A DNA stretch of 64,000 nt, taken from the NCBI RefSeq assembly GCF_002165135.1, contig NZ_NFZQ01000004.1, forward strand, positions 62,001 to 126,000, in the 5' to 3' direction. The position numbers and the translations under genes are program-made. Origin of the DNA: Pseudomonas sp. SID14000 (lineage in GTDB: Bacteria; Pseudomonadota; Gammaproteobacteria; Pseudomonadales; Pseudomonadaceae). Of the stretch, positions 46,873 to 55,296 are shown one piece after another; position 1 is the first letter of the stretch, and the number at the start of each line of letters is the position of its first letter. Under the pieces are notes generated by a model. It was not told where the DNA came from and searched no databases. It worked only from the letters and a program-made list of their open reading frames with translations.

Positions 46873-47523
46873 TCAGGCAAAAGCGGAATTGGACGAGACC
46901 GGGTTGGGATGGAAGAACACCCTCTCCCGGATTGGTCCTACAGCTACCTCGCCAATTTCCTCATAGCCCTGGCGCTGGTAGAACGCTAGGTAGTGCTCGT
47001 TGCCGGTGTCCAGCACTACACCTTGGGTGCCAGGGTCGTCTGCACACCAGTCATGCACAGCTTGTAACAATTGCTCGCCGTAGTGCTTGCCCTGAAATTG
47101 CGGGTGCACGCCCAACAGCGGCAGCACATGCACCTTGTCGGTGGGCAGGCAACTGGCCAGGGCGGCCTGGTAGTCCATGTAGCGGCGCGTACAGCGCAGG
47201 CCAGTGCCCAATATCATGCGCAGGCGCCAGGCCCAGCTGTCGGCCACGCCCAGCCGGCGCAGCGGCGGCACGATCAGGGCGAGAGCGATCAGGCGGTCCT
47301 CCAGCAGCAGGCCGATGGCGGGCAGTTGCAGGTAGAAGTGCTGGCGTACCCATTCGCGCACCATCACCCGCAGCCGCCGCTCATATCCTGGGCGCTGGGC
47401 CTCGAAGATATAGGCGAAGGTGGGTTCGTGACGGTAGGCGTTGTACAGCAGCGAACGCGCCTCGCGGCTGTAGCCATCATCGAGCAGGCAGACACGGGCC
47501 GGAGCGGCAGTGGTTTCGGGCAT
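46873..47523 (-). CDS. GNAT-family acetyltransferase
   Basis: A 216-residue protein beginning MPETTAAPARVCLLDDGYSR at the ATG at 47523, with GGAGGAC upstream. The acetyl-CoA-binding fold is visible: VLPLLGVHPQFQGKHYGEQL (motif A, Q/R-x-x-G-x-G/A-like QGKHYG) and later NEHYLAFYQRQGYEEIGEV (motif B). The substrate is unknown. An in-frame extension to 47580 is not favoured. It lies upstream of tamA on the same strand with a 43-bp gap. Confidence 0.82.
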   Translation of the reverse strand: MPETTAAPARVCLLDDGYSREARSLLYNAYRHEPTFAYIFEAQRPGYERRLRVMVREWVRQHFYLQLPAIGLLLEDRLIALALIVPPLRRLGVADSWAWRLRMILGTGLRCTRRYMDYQAALASCLPTDKVHVLPLLGVHPQFQGKHYGEQLLQAVHDWCADDPGTQGVVLDTGNEHYLAFYQRQGYEEIGEVAVGPIRERVFFHPNPVSSNSAFA

Positions 47524-47687
47524 TGCGGGTAGTCCTCCTGGAATGGGCATACAGTGCCTTGGAGGTGCCTCACCGCGCATCGTTCACCCCCTGGCAAGGA
47601 CGTTAGCAGCAGGCTCCCGAAGCCGCCATGCTGGTGATGGCAGGCGATGTCGGCTAGCATCGCGCCTTTTACCGGGATTATCTTTCC

Positions 47688-48500
47688 ATGAAGATCGTCT
47701 GTTTCAACATCAACGGCCTGCGGGCCCGCCCGCACCAGCTGGCGGCGCTGATCGAAAAGCACCAGCCGGACGTGATCGGCCTGCAGGAAACCAAGGTCAG
47801 CGACGATCAGTTCCCGCTGACCGATGTGCAGGCGCTGGGCTACCACGTGCATTACCACGGCCAGAAAGGCCACTATGGCGTGGCCCTGCTGTCGCGCCAG
47901 GCACCGCTGAGCCTGCACAAGGGCTTTGCCAGCGATGAAGAAGATGCCCAGCGCCGCTTTATCTGGGGCACCTTCGCCGATGCCGATGGGAACCCGATCA
48001 CCATCATGAACGGCTACTTCCCCCAGGGTGAAAGTCGAGACCACCCCACCAAGTTCCCGGCCAAGCAGCGCTTCTACAGCGACCTGCAGACGCTGCTGGA
48101 GGGCCAGTTCCGCAACGACCAGCCACTGCTGGTGATGGGCGACATGAACATTTCGCCGCAGGACTGCGACATCGGCATCGGCCCGGACAATGCCAAACGC
48201 TGGCTCAAGACCGGCAAATGCAGCTTCCTGCCCGAAGAGCGCGAGTGGATGGAACGTTTGAAAGGCTGGGGCCTGGTGGACAGCTTCCGCCATCTGTACC
48301 CGGACGTGACCGACCGCTTCAGCTGGTTCGACTACCGCAGCCGCGGCTTCGAGGACGAGCCCAAGCGCGGCCTGCGCATCGACCTGATCATGGCCTCGCA
48401 GCACCTGGTGCCGCGGATCAAGGATGCGGGTGTGGACTATGAACTGCGCGGGATGGAAAAGCCGTCGGACCATGCACCGATCTGGCTGGAGTTGAGCTGA
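47688..48500 (+). CDS. xthA: Exodeoxyribonuclease III
   Basis: AP endonuclease and 3'-5' exonuclease of base excision repair, cytoplasmic. The 270-residue protein has the family motifs in order: [20 protein letters not shown] with the metal-site Asn, VIGLQETKV with the catalytic Glu, [14 protein letters not shown] with Asp and Asn, RIDLIMAS, and [10 protein letters not shown] with the terminal Asp-His. Length is normal. It is divergent from the acetyltransferase gene; REP elements follow its stop. Confidence 0.95.
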   Translation: MKIVCFNINGLRARPHQLAALIEKHQPDVIGLQETKVSDDQFPLTDVQALGYHVHYHGQKGHYGVALLSRQAPLSLHKGFASDEEDAQRRFIWGTFADADGNPITIMNGYFPQGESRDHPTKFPAKQRFYSDLQTLLEGQFRNDQPLLVMGDMNISPQDCDIGIGPDNAKRWLKTGKCSFLPEEREWMERLKGWGLVDSFRHLYPDVTDRFSWFDYRSRGFEDEPKRGLRIDLIMASQHLVPRIKDAGVDYELRGMEKPSDHAPIWLELS

Positions 48501-48520
48501 GTTTAGTGGTGGGGCCACAA

Positions 48521-48838
48521 GGTGCATGCCTTGGATCTTGTATTGACTGTGAGATCGAGCGCCGCCCGCGCGGCGCTTCGCGGGGCAAGCCCGCTCCCAC
48601 ATCTGTTTCGGGCCAATTATTCCTGTGCCAGGTGGGTTGCAGCCTTGGTGCATGGCTGGAGATGGATGAGGAGCAGTTGCCCACCCTTGATATCGAATGG
48701 AACAAACAAGGCGGACAGAGGTGACCTCACAGGAGTGACTGGCCCGAAACAAATGTGGGAGCGGGCTTGCCCCGCGAAGCGCCGCGCGGGCGGCGCTCGA
48801 TCTCACAGGCACCACAAAGCCCAAGGCATGCACCTTCC
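48521..48838. repeat. Inverted pair of long REP-type repeats
   Basis: Left arm 48521-48614 and right arm 48740-48838 are near-perfect reverse complements, including GGTGCATGCCTTGG with CCAAGGCATGCACC and the core GATCGAGCGCCGCCCGCGCG with its complement. The arms flank about 125 bp of other sequence. This is a REP pair in tail-to-tail arrangement between xthA and the anti-sigma gene; it may also act as a shared terminator. Confidence 0.8.
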
Positions 48839-48844
48839 CCCCAC

Positions 48845-49597
48845 TCACAACCCCGACCGCAACGCCTCCCCCACCCCCGCCCCGCGCACATCGTCGGCCG
48901 CGCTGACCAGGGCAAAGTTGTAGGCCCCATGCGACCAGTACCGCGCCTCCAGCTGACCATCCACCCGCTGCCCGTCCGGCATGCGCCGGTACTGATCCCC
49001 CGGAGAGCGCAGGAACAGGCTGATGCGCTGGCCCTTGCCATCCTCGAACACCAGCAACGCCGCCGGCCCCTGCTCATTGCTGAGCAGGCGCGCGCCCACC
49101 GGTTTGAAGCCGTAGCCCGCGAGGTCCGGCAACTGGCCCACGCGGTTGAAGTGGCGCCCCAGCCAGTCGCGCAACTGGCCCCGGTCGCTGGCCTGAATAT
49201 CCAGTGCCGCACTGCCGGCAAACAAGCGGTGCGCCTGGACGGCATCGGCCATCGGCAGATCGGCACGTGCCAAGGTGGCATCGCGCACCTGCCAACCGCC
49301 CAGGCCACCCACGCCCAACGCCAACAAAAACACCGCCGCCGTGGCCCAGCGCCGCTGGCGGCGTTGGCGCAATTGCCGGCGCAACTGCCCCAGGTCCAGC
49401 TGCGGCGCCCCAGGCACTTCGCCAAACCCGGCCAGCGCCGCACGCAGGCGGCGGGCATCGGTACGCCAACCTTCGACCTTGGCCGCTGCCTGCGGGTTGG
49501 CCACCAGCCAGGCCTCTACCTCGGCACGGCGGCCAGGCTGCAGACGCTCGTCGACGTAAGCATGCAATTCGTCTTCGCTGGGGATCAGGCGCGTCAT
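48845..49597 (-). CDS. prtR: Anti-sigma factor, PrtR-like
   Basis: A 250-residue inner-membrane anti-sigma factor. An N-terminal anti-sigma domain (MTRLIPSEDELHAYVDERLQ, without the zinc H-x3-C-x2-C motif) is followed by one transmembrane helix near residues 83-103 (WATAAVFLLALGVGGLGGWQ) and a periplasmic domain. The ATG at 49597 overlaps the sigma gene stop by ATGA. It should hold the ECF sigma factor inactive until an envelope or oxidative signal. The name follows the Pseudomonas PrtI/PrtR pair and is by resemblance. Confidence 0.8.
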   Translation of the reverse strand: MTRLIPSEDELHAYVDERLQPGRRAEVEAWLVANPQAAAKVEGWRTDARRLRAALAGFGEVPGAPQLDLGQLRRQLRQRRQRRWATAAVFLLALGVGGLGGWQVRDATLARADLPMADAVQAHRLFAGSAALDIQASDRGQLRDWLGRHFNRVGQLPDLAGYGFKPVGARLLSNEQGPAALLVFEDGKGQRISLFLRSPGDQYRRMPDGQRVDGQLEARYWSHGAYNFALVSAADDVRGAGVGEALRSGL

Positions 49598-50115
49598 TTC
49601 AGTCTCCGCAAGGCTGGGGGCTGGGGGTTGCACTCGGTCAGTTCGCGCAAGGCATTGCGGGCGCGCGACAGGCGCGACATCACAGTGCCGATGGGGATGC
49701 CCAGGGCCTGGGCGGCCTCCTTGTAGCTCAAACCTTCGATGCTTACCAGCAGCAACAACGCACGTTGCTCTGCCGTGAGCCGAGCGAACGCCTGCAGGTC
49801 GGCCTGGGCCAGGACAATGGCCTCGAGATTGCCGCCGACCGGCTCGTCGTCACGTTCGGCACGGCCGAACCAGGACAGCCAGCGGGCATGCAGGCGGTCG
49901 CGGCGCTTACCGTCGAGGAACAGCCGATAAAGGATGGTGAACAGCCAGGCCCGCAGTGCATCGGCATCGCGTTGCTGGTCGCGCCGGCTCAAGGCCCGCT
50001 CGACCGTGGCCTGCACCAGGTCGTCGGCACTGCCCGGCTCGCGGGTCAGCCATACGGCAAAGCGGCGCAGGCGGGCCAGCAGCTCGCGCCACTGGTGGTC
50101 GTCCAGATCATGCAT
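49594..50115 (-). CDS. prtI: ECF sigma factor, PrtI-like
   Basis: A 173-residue RNA polymerase sigma factor. Region 2 is WREL-RLRRFAVWLTREPGS with DDLVQATVERAL and the DALRAWLFTILYRLFLD block; region 4 is LLLVSIEGLSYKEAAQALGI and IGTVMSRLSRARNAL. The ATG at 50115 (MHDLDDHQW) is chosen; in-frame codons up to 50388 run antisense through the divergent gene. A GGAATA-N16-GTC promoter on its own strand suggests autoregulation. Confidence 0.88.
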   Translation of the reverse strand: MHDLDDHQWRELLARLRRFAVWLTREPGSADDLVQATVERALSRRDQQRDADALRAWLFTILYRLFLDGKRRDRLHARWLSWFGRAERDDEPVGGNLEAIVLAQADLQAFARLTAEQRALLLLVSIEGLSYKEAAQALGIPIGTVMSRLSRARNALRELTECNPQPPALRRLK

Positions 50116-50152
50116 GGCAAAGTCCCGGCCTCTGGGGTTGTCAGTGTAAGAG

Positions 50153-50180
50153 GCAGACGCCTGTGAGGAAATTCTATTCC
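50153..50180 (-). promoter_or_regulatory. Predicted ECF promoter of the sigma gene
   Basis: On the minus strand GGAATA (50180-50175), 16 bases, then GTCTGC (50158-50153), 38 bp before the sigma start. The layout is identical to the divergent promoter beside it. Confidence 0.6.
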
Positions 50181-50187
50181 CTTTGAT

Positions 50188-50215
50188 GGAATAAGTTATT
50201 CCCAGCGCCGTCGTA
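50188..50215 (+). promoter_or_regulatory. Predicted ECF promoter of the catalase-like gene
   Basis: GGAATA (50188-50193), 16 bases, GTCGTA (50210-50215), about 25-30 bp before the start. It shares the -35 element and spacing with the sigma gene's own promoter, so the catalase-like/cytochrome pair is a likely target. Confidence 0.6.
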
Positions 50216-50245
50216 CCGGCACCTTCACTGAACTGGACGATGACC

Positions 50246-51292
50246 ATGAACTCACCCCTGCACGGCCCAGCCAAGGCCCTGCGTCTGGCTGCCATCGGCG
50301 CCGTGATGCTGGCCGCAGGCGCCGGATTTGCGTATGCCGCCGGATGGCTCGGCGAAACCCGGCTGACCCCACAGCGCATCATCGACACCTTCGAAGCCCA
50401 GGCCGGGCATTACCCGGGATATCGCAAGAACCACGCCAAGGGCTTGTGCGTCAGCGGCTACTTCCAGCCCAGCGGACAGGCCGCCAGCCTGTCCACGGCG
50501 CGGGCGTTCAGCCAGCCACGGGTGCCAGTGATCGGCCGTTTCGCCATCGGCGGCGCCAACCCGTTCGCGCCGGATACCGGCATACCGGTGCGCAGCCTGG
50601 CCATCGAGCTGAGCACCGACGACGGGCAGGTCTGGCGTACCGGCATGAACAACCCGCCGGTGCTGGCAGTAAGCACGCCACAAGCCTTCTATGAGCAGGT
50701 GCTGGCGGGTGCGCCAGACCCGGCCACCGGCAAACCGGACCCAGGCAAACTGAAAGCGTTCTTCGCCGCCCACCCGGAGAGCGCGGCGTTTCGCCAATGG
50801 GCGGCGAGCTACAAGCCCAGCAACAGCTTCGCCAGTACGCAGTACCACAGCATCAACGCCTTCCGCCTGATCGACGCTGGCGGCGCGGCCCACCCGGTGC
50901 GCTGGCAACTGGAGCCGCAAACAGCGTTTACCGCCCTGCCTGCCCAAGTCGATGACAAACAGTTCCTGCAGCACGACCTGCAGCAACGCCTGGCCCAAGG
51001 TCCGCTGCGCTGGACGCTGCGCCTGGTGCTGGCGGAACCTGGTGATGCGGTGGACGACCCTGCCAGCCCCTGGCCTGCCGAACGGCGCAGCGTGGACGCC
51101 GGCACGCTGGTGCTGGAACACGCCGACGGCCCCGAGCAAGGGGCCTGCCGCGACCTCAACTTCGACCCGCTGATCCTGCCCCGGGGCATCCAGGCCTCCG
51201 CCGACCCGATCCTCGCCGCCCGTTCGGCGGCCTACTCGGAATCCTTCAACCGCCGCAGCCGTGAATCGCTCGGCACCGGAGCCCGCCCATGA
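50246..51292 (+). CDS. Catalase-like heme protein (SrpA-type), exported
   Basis: A 348-residue protein of the small catalase family. It has an N-terminal membrane or signal segment (LAAIGAVMLAAGAGFAYAAG), the distal-site block NHAKGLCVSGYF with the catalase His, RFAIGGANPFAPD, and the proximal region ILAARSAAYSESFNRRSRES with the axial Tyr. The ATG at 50246 is preferred over that at 50240 because of spacing from GGA. Its stop overlaps the cytochrome b561 start (ATGA). Probably a periplasmic peroxide-handling enzyme fed by the cytochrome and controlled by the adjacent ECF sigma factor. Confidence 0.82.
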   Translation: MNSPLHGPAKALRLAAIGAVMLAAGAGFAYAAGWLGETRLTPQRIIDTFEAQAGHYPGYRKNHAKGLCVSGYFQPSGQAASLSTARAFSQPRVPVIGRFAIGGANPFAPDTGIPVRSLAIELSTDDGQVWRTGMNNPPVLAVSTPQAFYEQVLAGAPDPATGKPDPGKLKAFFAAHPESAAFRQWAASYKPSNSFASTQYHSINAFRLIDAGGAAHPVRWQLEPQTAFTALPAQVDDKQFLQHDLQQRLAQGPLRWTLRLVLAEPGDAVDDPASPWPAERRSVDAGTLVLEHADGPEQGACRDLNFDPLILPRGIQASADPILAARSAAYSESFNRRSRESLGTGARP

Positions 51293-51822
51293 AAACCGAC
51301 GTCTTCCACCCCCTCGCCCGCCTGTTGCACTGGCTGATGGCCGTGCTGATCCTGGCCATGTTGTTCATCGGTGTGAGCATGGTCGCCGACCTGTCGCCGC
51401 GCCACCCCGTGCTGATCGGGCTGCACAAGGCCACCGGCCTGGCCCTGCTGGTGCTGGTGTTGCTGCGCATCGGCGTGCGCCTGGCCCTGCCCCACCCGGC
51501 CCTGCCGCGCGACCTGCCCACAGTGCAACGCTGGGCCGCCGGGGCCTCGCACCTGCTGCTCTATGGCCTGATGCTGGCCATGCCGCTGCTGGGCTGGGCC
51601 ATGCTGTCGGCCGGTGGTTACCCACGCCCGCTGGGCTTGCCGGCCATCGCCCCACATGACTTGCAGTTGTACGCCGTGCTGCGTCAGGCCCATGGCTGGG
51701 CTGGCTACCTGCTGTTCGCCACGGTGCTGGTGCATGTGGGTGCGGCTTTGATGCATGCGTGGGTGCGCCGCGACGGTGTGTTGCGTAGCATGTGGCCTGG
51801 CCCACTGCGTCGCAGCGAATGA
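51289..51822 (+). CDS. Cytochrome b561
   Basis: A 177-residue di-heme inner-membrane protein with four helices (LHWLMAVLILAMLFIGVSM, ATGLALLVLVLLRIGVRLAL, LLLYGLMLAMPLLGWAMLSA, WAGYLLFATVLVHVGAALMH) and heme-ligand histidines in each pair. It should pass electrons from quinol to a periplasmic partner, here most likely the catalase-like protein encoded upstream with a 4-bp overlap. Confidence 0.88.
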   Translation: MKTDVFHPLARLLHWLMAVLILAMLFIGVSMVADLSPRHPVLIGLHKATGLALLVLVLLRIGVRLALPHPALPRDLPTVQRWAAGASHLLLYGLMLAMPLLGWAMLSAGGYPRPLGLPAIAPHDLQLYAVLRQAHGWAGYLLFATVLVHVGAALMHAWVRRDGVLRSMWPGPLRRSE

Positions 51823-51907
51823 GTCACGGCAGCCCAGGGGCTCGACAATCGATAATATTTCTCAACAAGATCGCCTTTCTATCTGCCGTACAACCCTGGA
51901 CTGCCCT

Positions 51908-53113
51908 ATGAACGCCGCAAAGGATCCTGCCGCCCTTACACCCGCCAGCACCCTGGACTTGCGTCCCCTGCTGGTGGCCAACATGGCCTGCACCATGTCG
52001 ATGATGGCCTTCGTCGCCCTGATCGGCCCGATCGCCCGCCAGCTCGGCATGGCCACGTGGCAGGCCGGTGCCGCCGTAACCGTGGCCGGCGTGGTCTGGG
52101 TGCTGCTGGCCCGGCCCTGGGGGCGCGCGGCGGACCGCCTGGGCCGCCGGCGCATCCTGCTGCTGGGCAGCGCTGGCTTCACCTTGGCCTACTGGCTGTT
52201 GTGTCTGTTCGTCGAAGGCGCGCTGCGCTGGCTACCGGGGGCGAGCCTGTCTTTCATCGGCCTGATGGTCGCGCGCGGCTGTATCGGCGCGTTCTACGCT
52301 GCCATCCCGGTGGGCTGCAATGCGCTGATCGCCGACTATGTCGAACCGCAACGCCGGGCCCGGGCCATGGCCTCGCTGGGAGCGGCCAACGCCGTCGGCC
52401 TGGTGCTTGGGCCGGCGCTGGCGGCGCTGCTGGCGCGGCATAGCCTGAGCGTGCCGTTCCATATCATGTCGCTGCTGCCGGCCAGTGCCTTCCTGGTCCT
52501 GCTGTTTACCCTCAAGCCGCAGGCGCTGCCGCACAGCCACGCTCCCAGCCCGGTGCGGCTGAACGACCCGCGTCTGCGTCGCCCCTTGCTGGTGGCGTTC
52601 AGCGCCATGCTCAGCGTCTCGGTGTCGCAGATCATCGTCGGTTTCTTCGCCCTCGACCGCCTGCACCTGGGCCCTGCCGAAGCCGCCCAGGCCGCTGGCA
52701 TCGCCCTGACCACGGTGGGCGTGGCGCTGATTCTGGCGCAGGTGCTGCTGCGCCAACTGGAATGGCCACCGCTGAAGATGATCCGGGTCGGCGCCACGGT
52801 TTCGGCCTTGGGCTTTGCCTGCAGCTCGCTGGCCACCACGCCCCTTTGGCTGTGGGTTTGCTACTTCGTCGCAGCGGCGGGCATGGGCTTTGTCTTCCCG
52901 GCGTTTTCGGCGCTGGCGGCCAATGCCATGCACGCCTCCGAGCAAGGCGCCACGGCCGGCTCCATCGGTGCCGCGCAAGGCATGGGCGCAGTGATCGGGC
53001 CACTGGCCGGCACCTTGGTATATGCCGCCGATCCACGCTTGCCATTCCTGGCTGTAGCTGCGCTGTTGCTGCTGGTCGGGTTATGGCCGATGCCCCGCGA
53101 ACAGCGGGTCTGA
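51908..53113 (+). CDS. MFS transporter
   Basis: A 401-residue inner-membrane transporter with about 12 hydrophobic helices. The loop 2-3 signature GRAADRLGRRRILLLGSAG is clear, as is a second-half copy (MGFVFPAFSALAANAM region). The ATG at 51908 (MNAAKDPAALTPAS) is chosen; in-frame codons upstream overlap the cytochrome gene. The substrate is unknown; drug/proton antiport is common for this type. The cupin regulator gene follows 81 bp downstream. Confidence 0.85.
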   Translation: MNAAKDPAALTPASTLDLRPLLVANMACTMSMMAFVALIGPIARQLGMATWQAGAAVTVAGVVWVLLARPWGRAADRLGRRRILLLGSAGFTLAYWLLCLFVEGALRWLPGASLSFIGLMVARGCIGAFYAAIPVGCNALIADYVEPQRRARAMASLGAANAVGLVLGPALAALLARHSLSVPFHIMSLLPASAFLVLLFTLKPQALPHSHAPSPVRLNDPRLRRPLLVAFSAMLSVSVSQIIVGFFALDRLHLGPAEAAQAAGIALTTVGVALILAQVLLRQLEWPPLKMIRVGATVSALGFACSSLATTPLWLWVCYFVAAAGMGFVFPAFSALAANAMHASEQGATAGSIGAAQGMGAVIGPLAGTLVYAADPRLPFLAVAALLLLVGLWPMPREQRV

Positions 53114-53194
53114 CAAGCACAGCGCGCAAGCGTGCAGAGTGTGTTTTAATGCGCATCGCTCATTATTTTTGACACCTCTGATTACAAGGCGGCT

Positions 53195-53740
53195 ATGGAC
53201 ACGGGGACGCGACTCAAACTGGTGCGTGAACGCAACAACCTCTCCCAACGGGAACTGGCCCGCCGCAGCGGGCTGACCAATTCGACGATCTCGCAGATCG
53301 AGCAGAATCGCGTCAGCCCTTCGGTCAGCTCCCTGAAAAAATTGCTCGAAGGCATTCCGATGAGCCTGGCGGAGTTCTTCAGCTTCGACGAGCCGGTGCG
53401 CGAAGAGCGCTACGTGTTCCGTGCAGGTGAACAGCCAGACCTGGGCCGCAATGGCCTGCGTATGCTGCTGGTCGGCGCCAGTGTCGAAGGCCGGCAGATG
53501 CGCATGCTGCGTGAACTGTACGCACCGGGCGCCGACTCGGGCGAACCGATCGTGCATGCCGAGGGTGAGGAGTGTGGCCTGGTCACCCGCGGCACCGTCG
53601 AGTTATGGGTCGATGGCCAGGTGAGCGTGCTCAACTCGGGCGACGGGTATTACATCCCCACTACCCTGCCGCACAGTTTCAAGAACATCGGCCCGGACGA
53701 GGCCGAGATCATCAGCGCCAACACCCCGGCTAACTTCTGA
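53195..53740 (+). CDS. XRE-cupin regulator (PuuR-like)
   Basis: A 181-residue regulator with an N-terminal HTH (LVRERNNLSQRELARRSGLT, NSTISQIEQNRVSPSVSSLK) and a C-terminal cupin barrel (EPIVHAEGEECGLVTRGTVE, GDGYYIPTTLPHSFKN). Regulators of this build control polyamine or amino-acid catabolism, with the cupin as effector domain. No target genes of that kind flank it, so the effector is not predictable. Confidence 0.85.
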   Translation: MDTGTRLKLVRERNNLSQRELARRSGLTNSTISQIEQNRVSPSVSSLKKLLEGIPMSLAEFFSFDEPVREERYVFRAGEQPDLGRNGLRMLLVGASVEGRQMRMLRELYAPGADSGEPIVHAEGEECGLVTRGTVELWVDGQVSVLNSGDGYYIPTTLPHSFKNIGPDEAEIISANTPANF

Positions 53741-53761
53741 TTGCTTTATGCAAGGGGATGG

Positions 53762-53826
53762 CACCGGCTTTGCCGGTGTTCGCGGCTGAAGCCGCTCCCA
53801 CAGGGAACGCGCCAACCCTGTGGGAG
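53762..53826. repeat. REP-type repeat cluster
   Basis: Three hairpins in a row: CACCGGC-TTT-GCCGGTG, GCGGC-TGAA-GCCGC, and CTCCCACAGGG pairing with CCCTGTGGGAG. They lie between convergent genes and are typical of Pseudomonas intergenic repeats. Confidence 0.7.
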
Positions 53827-53834
53827 GGGCGCCT

Positions 53835-54446
53835 TCAGGTAATGCTGTCGACACCCTGACGCAGGGCCTCTTCGACAAAGTCCAGGCGGTCCTGGCCGAA
53901 GAACATCGCGTCACCGACGAAGCAGGTCGGCGCACCAAAAACCCCGCGCTCCACTGCCTCTTCGGTCGCGTGCCTGAGCGCGGCCTTCACCTCGTCATCA
54001 CCCGCCAGCGCGTGAAATGCCTGCGGGTCGAGGCCGCCCTGGCTGAGCGTCTTGTCGAGGACGGCGCTATCGCCGAGGTTACGGTGCTGCACAAACAGCC
54101 CGTTGAACAGCACCGCCACTAACGCCTCGAACCGCTCCGGCGAACGCAGCTGGGTGCCCATTGCACCGCGCATCAGGGTCAAGGTATTGACCGGAAACCC
54201 CGGCGGCAACTCTAACGGAACCCCATAGCGCGCGGCGAAGCGCGCCAGGTCGGTGAACATGTAACGGCCCTTGGCCGGAATCATCACAGGCGACGCGTTG
54301 CCGGTGGCCTGGAAAACCCCACCCAGCAGCATCGGCCGGTAGCGCAGCGTGGCACCCTGGCGGGCACACAGGCCTGGCAGTTGGGTCCAGGCCAGGTAGC
54401 TGGCCGGGCTGCCCAAGTCAAAAAAGAAATCGACAGTCTTGTGCAT
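53835..54446 (-). CDS. 2-hydroxychromene-2-carboxylate isomerase family protein
   Basis: A 203-residue DsbA-fold, GST-kappa-like protein: VDFFFDLGSPASYLAWTQLP at the N-terminus with the conserved Ser, a helical insert, and ERGVFGAPTCFVGDAMFFGQ DRL near the end (G-V-F/x-G-x-P motif). Such enzymes isomerise chromene carboxylates in naphthalene-type pathways using glutathione, but isolated members act on other substrates. It follows the SDR gene by 29 bp on the same strand (operon). Confidence 0.85.
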   Translation of the reverse strand: MHKTVDFFFDLGSPASYLAWTQLPGLCARQGATLRYRPMLLGGVFQATGNASPVMIPAKGRYMFTDLARFAARYGVPLELPPGFPVNTLTLMRGAMGTQLRSPERFEALVAVLFNGLFVQHRNLGDSAVLDKTLSQGGLDPQAFHALAGDDEVKAALRHATEEAVERGVFGAPTCFVGDAMFFGQDRLDFVEEALRQGVDSIT

Positions 54447-54475
54447 GGTTACGGTCCTTGCTTGGCGAAAGAGGT

Positions 54476-55207
54476 TTACCAGCGTTCCATCCAGGGGCGC
54501 AGGTCCAGCTCGAAGGTCCAGGCGTCTCGGGGCTGGGCGTGCAGGAACCAGTAGCTGTCGGCGATATGGGCCGGGTCGAGGATGCCATCCTGGTCCTTGA
54601 GGGCGTAACGCTCGGGAAAACTGTCACGGATGAAGGCGGTGTCGATCGCCCCGTCCACTACCACGTGGGCGACATGGATGTTCCGCGGCCCCAGCTCGCG
54701 CGCCATGCTCTGGGCCAGGGCGCGCAAGGCGTGCTTGGCCCCGGCGAATGCCGCAAAGCCCGCCGCGCCACGGGTGCCGGCGGTGGCACCGGTGAACAGT
54801 ATGGTGCCGCGCTCGCGCTGGACCATGCGCCGGGCCACCGCCTGGGCGGTGAGGAAGCCGGCAAAACAGGCCATCTCCCAGATCTTGAAGTATTTGCGTG
54901 GGGTTTCCTCAAGTATGCTACAGGGCACATTGGCACCGATATTGAACACAAACGCTTCGATCAGGCCGATATCACGCTCGATGGTTTCGACCAGCGCCGC
55001 CACCTCGTCCTCCTTGCGCGCATCGGAGCCAAACCCGTGGGCCTGACCGCCGGCAGCGCGGATTTCGTCCAGCAGCGGCTGCAACTTGTCAGCCTGGCGC
55101 CGGGTCACACAGGCAATGTAGCCTTCGCGGGCAAAGCGCTTGGCGATCTCACCACCGGTGGCATCCCCCGCACCTATCACCAGCACTACTTTTTGTTGTT
55201 CTGCCAT
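54476..55207 (-). CDS. SDR-family oxidoreductase with altered catalytic residues
   Basis: A 243-residue Rossmann-fold protein starting MAEQQKVVLVIGAGDATGGE; GGAGG lies 5 nt before the ATG at 55207, which is preferred over 55219. The nucleotide-binding glycine motif is present, as is a NIGAN block. The active-site segment reads GFAAFAGAKHALRALAQSMA: the Lys is kept, but the catalytic Tyr of Y-x3-K is Phe and the usual Ser is not evident. It may be a subfamily with other chemistry. Transcribed with the isomerase gene and divergent from tetR. Confidence 0.82.
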   Translation of the reverse strand: MAEQQKVVLVIGAGDATGGEIAKRFAREGYIACVTRRQADKLQPLLDEIRAAGGQAHGFGSDARKEDEVAALVETIERDIGLIEAFVFNIGANVPCSILEETPRKYFKIWEMACFAGFLTAQAVARRMVQRERGTILFTGATAGTRGAAGFAAFAGAKHALRALAQSMARELGPRNIHVAHVVVDGAIDTAFIRDSFPERYALKDQDGILDPAHIADSYWFLHAQPRDAWTFELDLRPWMERW

Positions 55208-55230
55208 GCCTGCCTCCATTGGTAAATGAT

Positions 55231-55243
55231 CGTTTAGTAAACG
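55231..55243. promoter_or_regulatory. Operator-like palindrome between SDR and TetR genes
   Basis: CGTTTA-G-TAAACG is a perfect palindrome midway between the two divergent starts, the expected place for a TetR operator. GTAAATGATCG beside it may extend the site. Confidence 0.6.
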
Positions 55244-55296
55244 AACGCTATGTTATGATCGCCGCCACCGTCAAGCCCGCCTGCAGAGACAAGTGA

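Noticed and set aside
47364..48848. 494-codon minus-strand frame over xthA
   Set aside because: Runs antisense through xthA and through REP repeats; not a gene.
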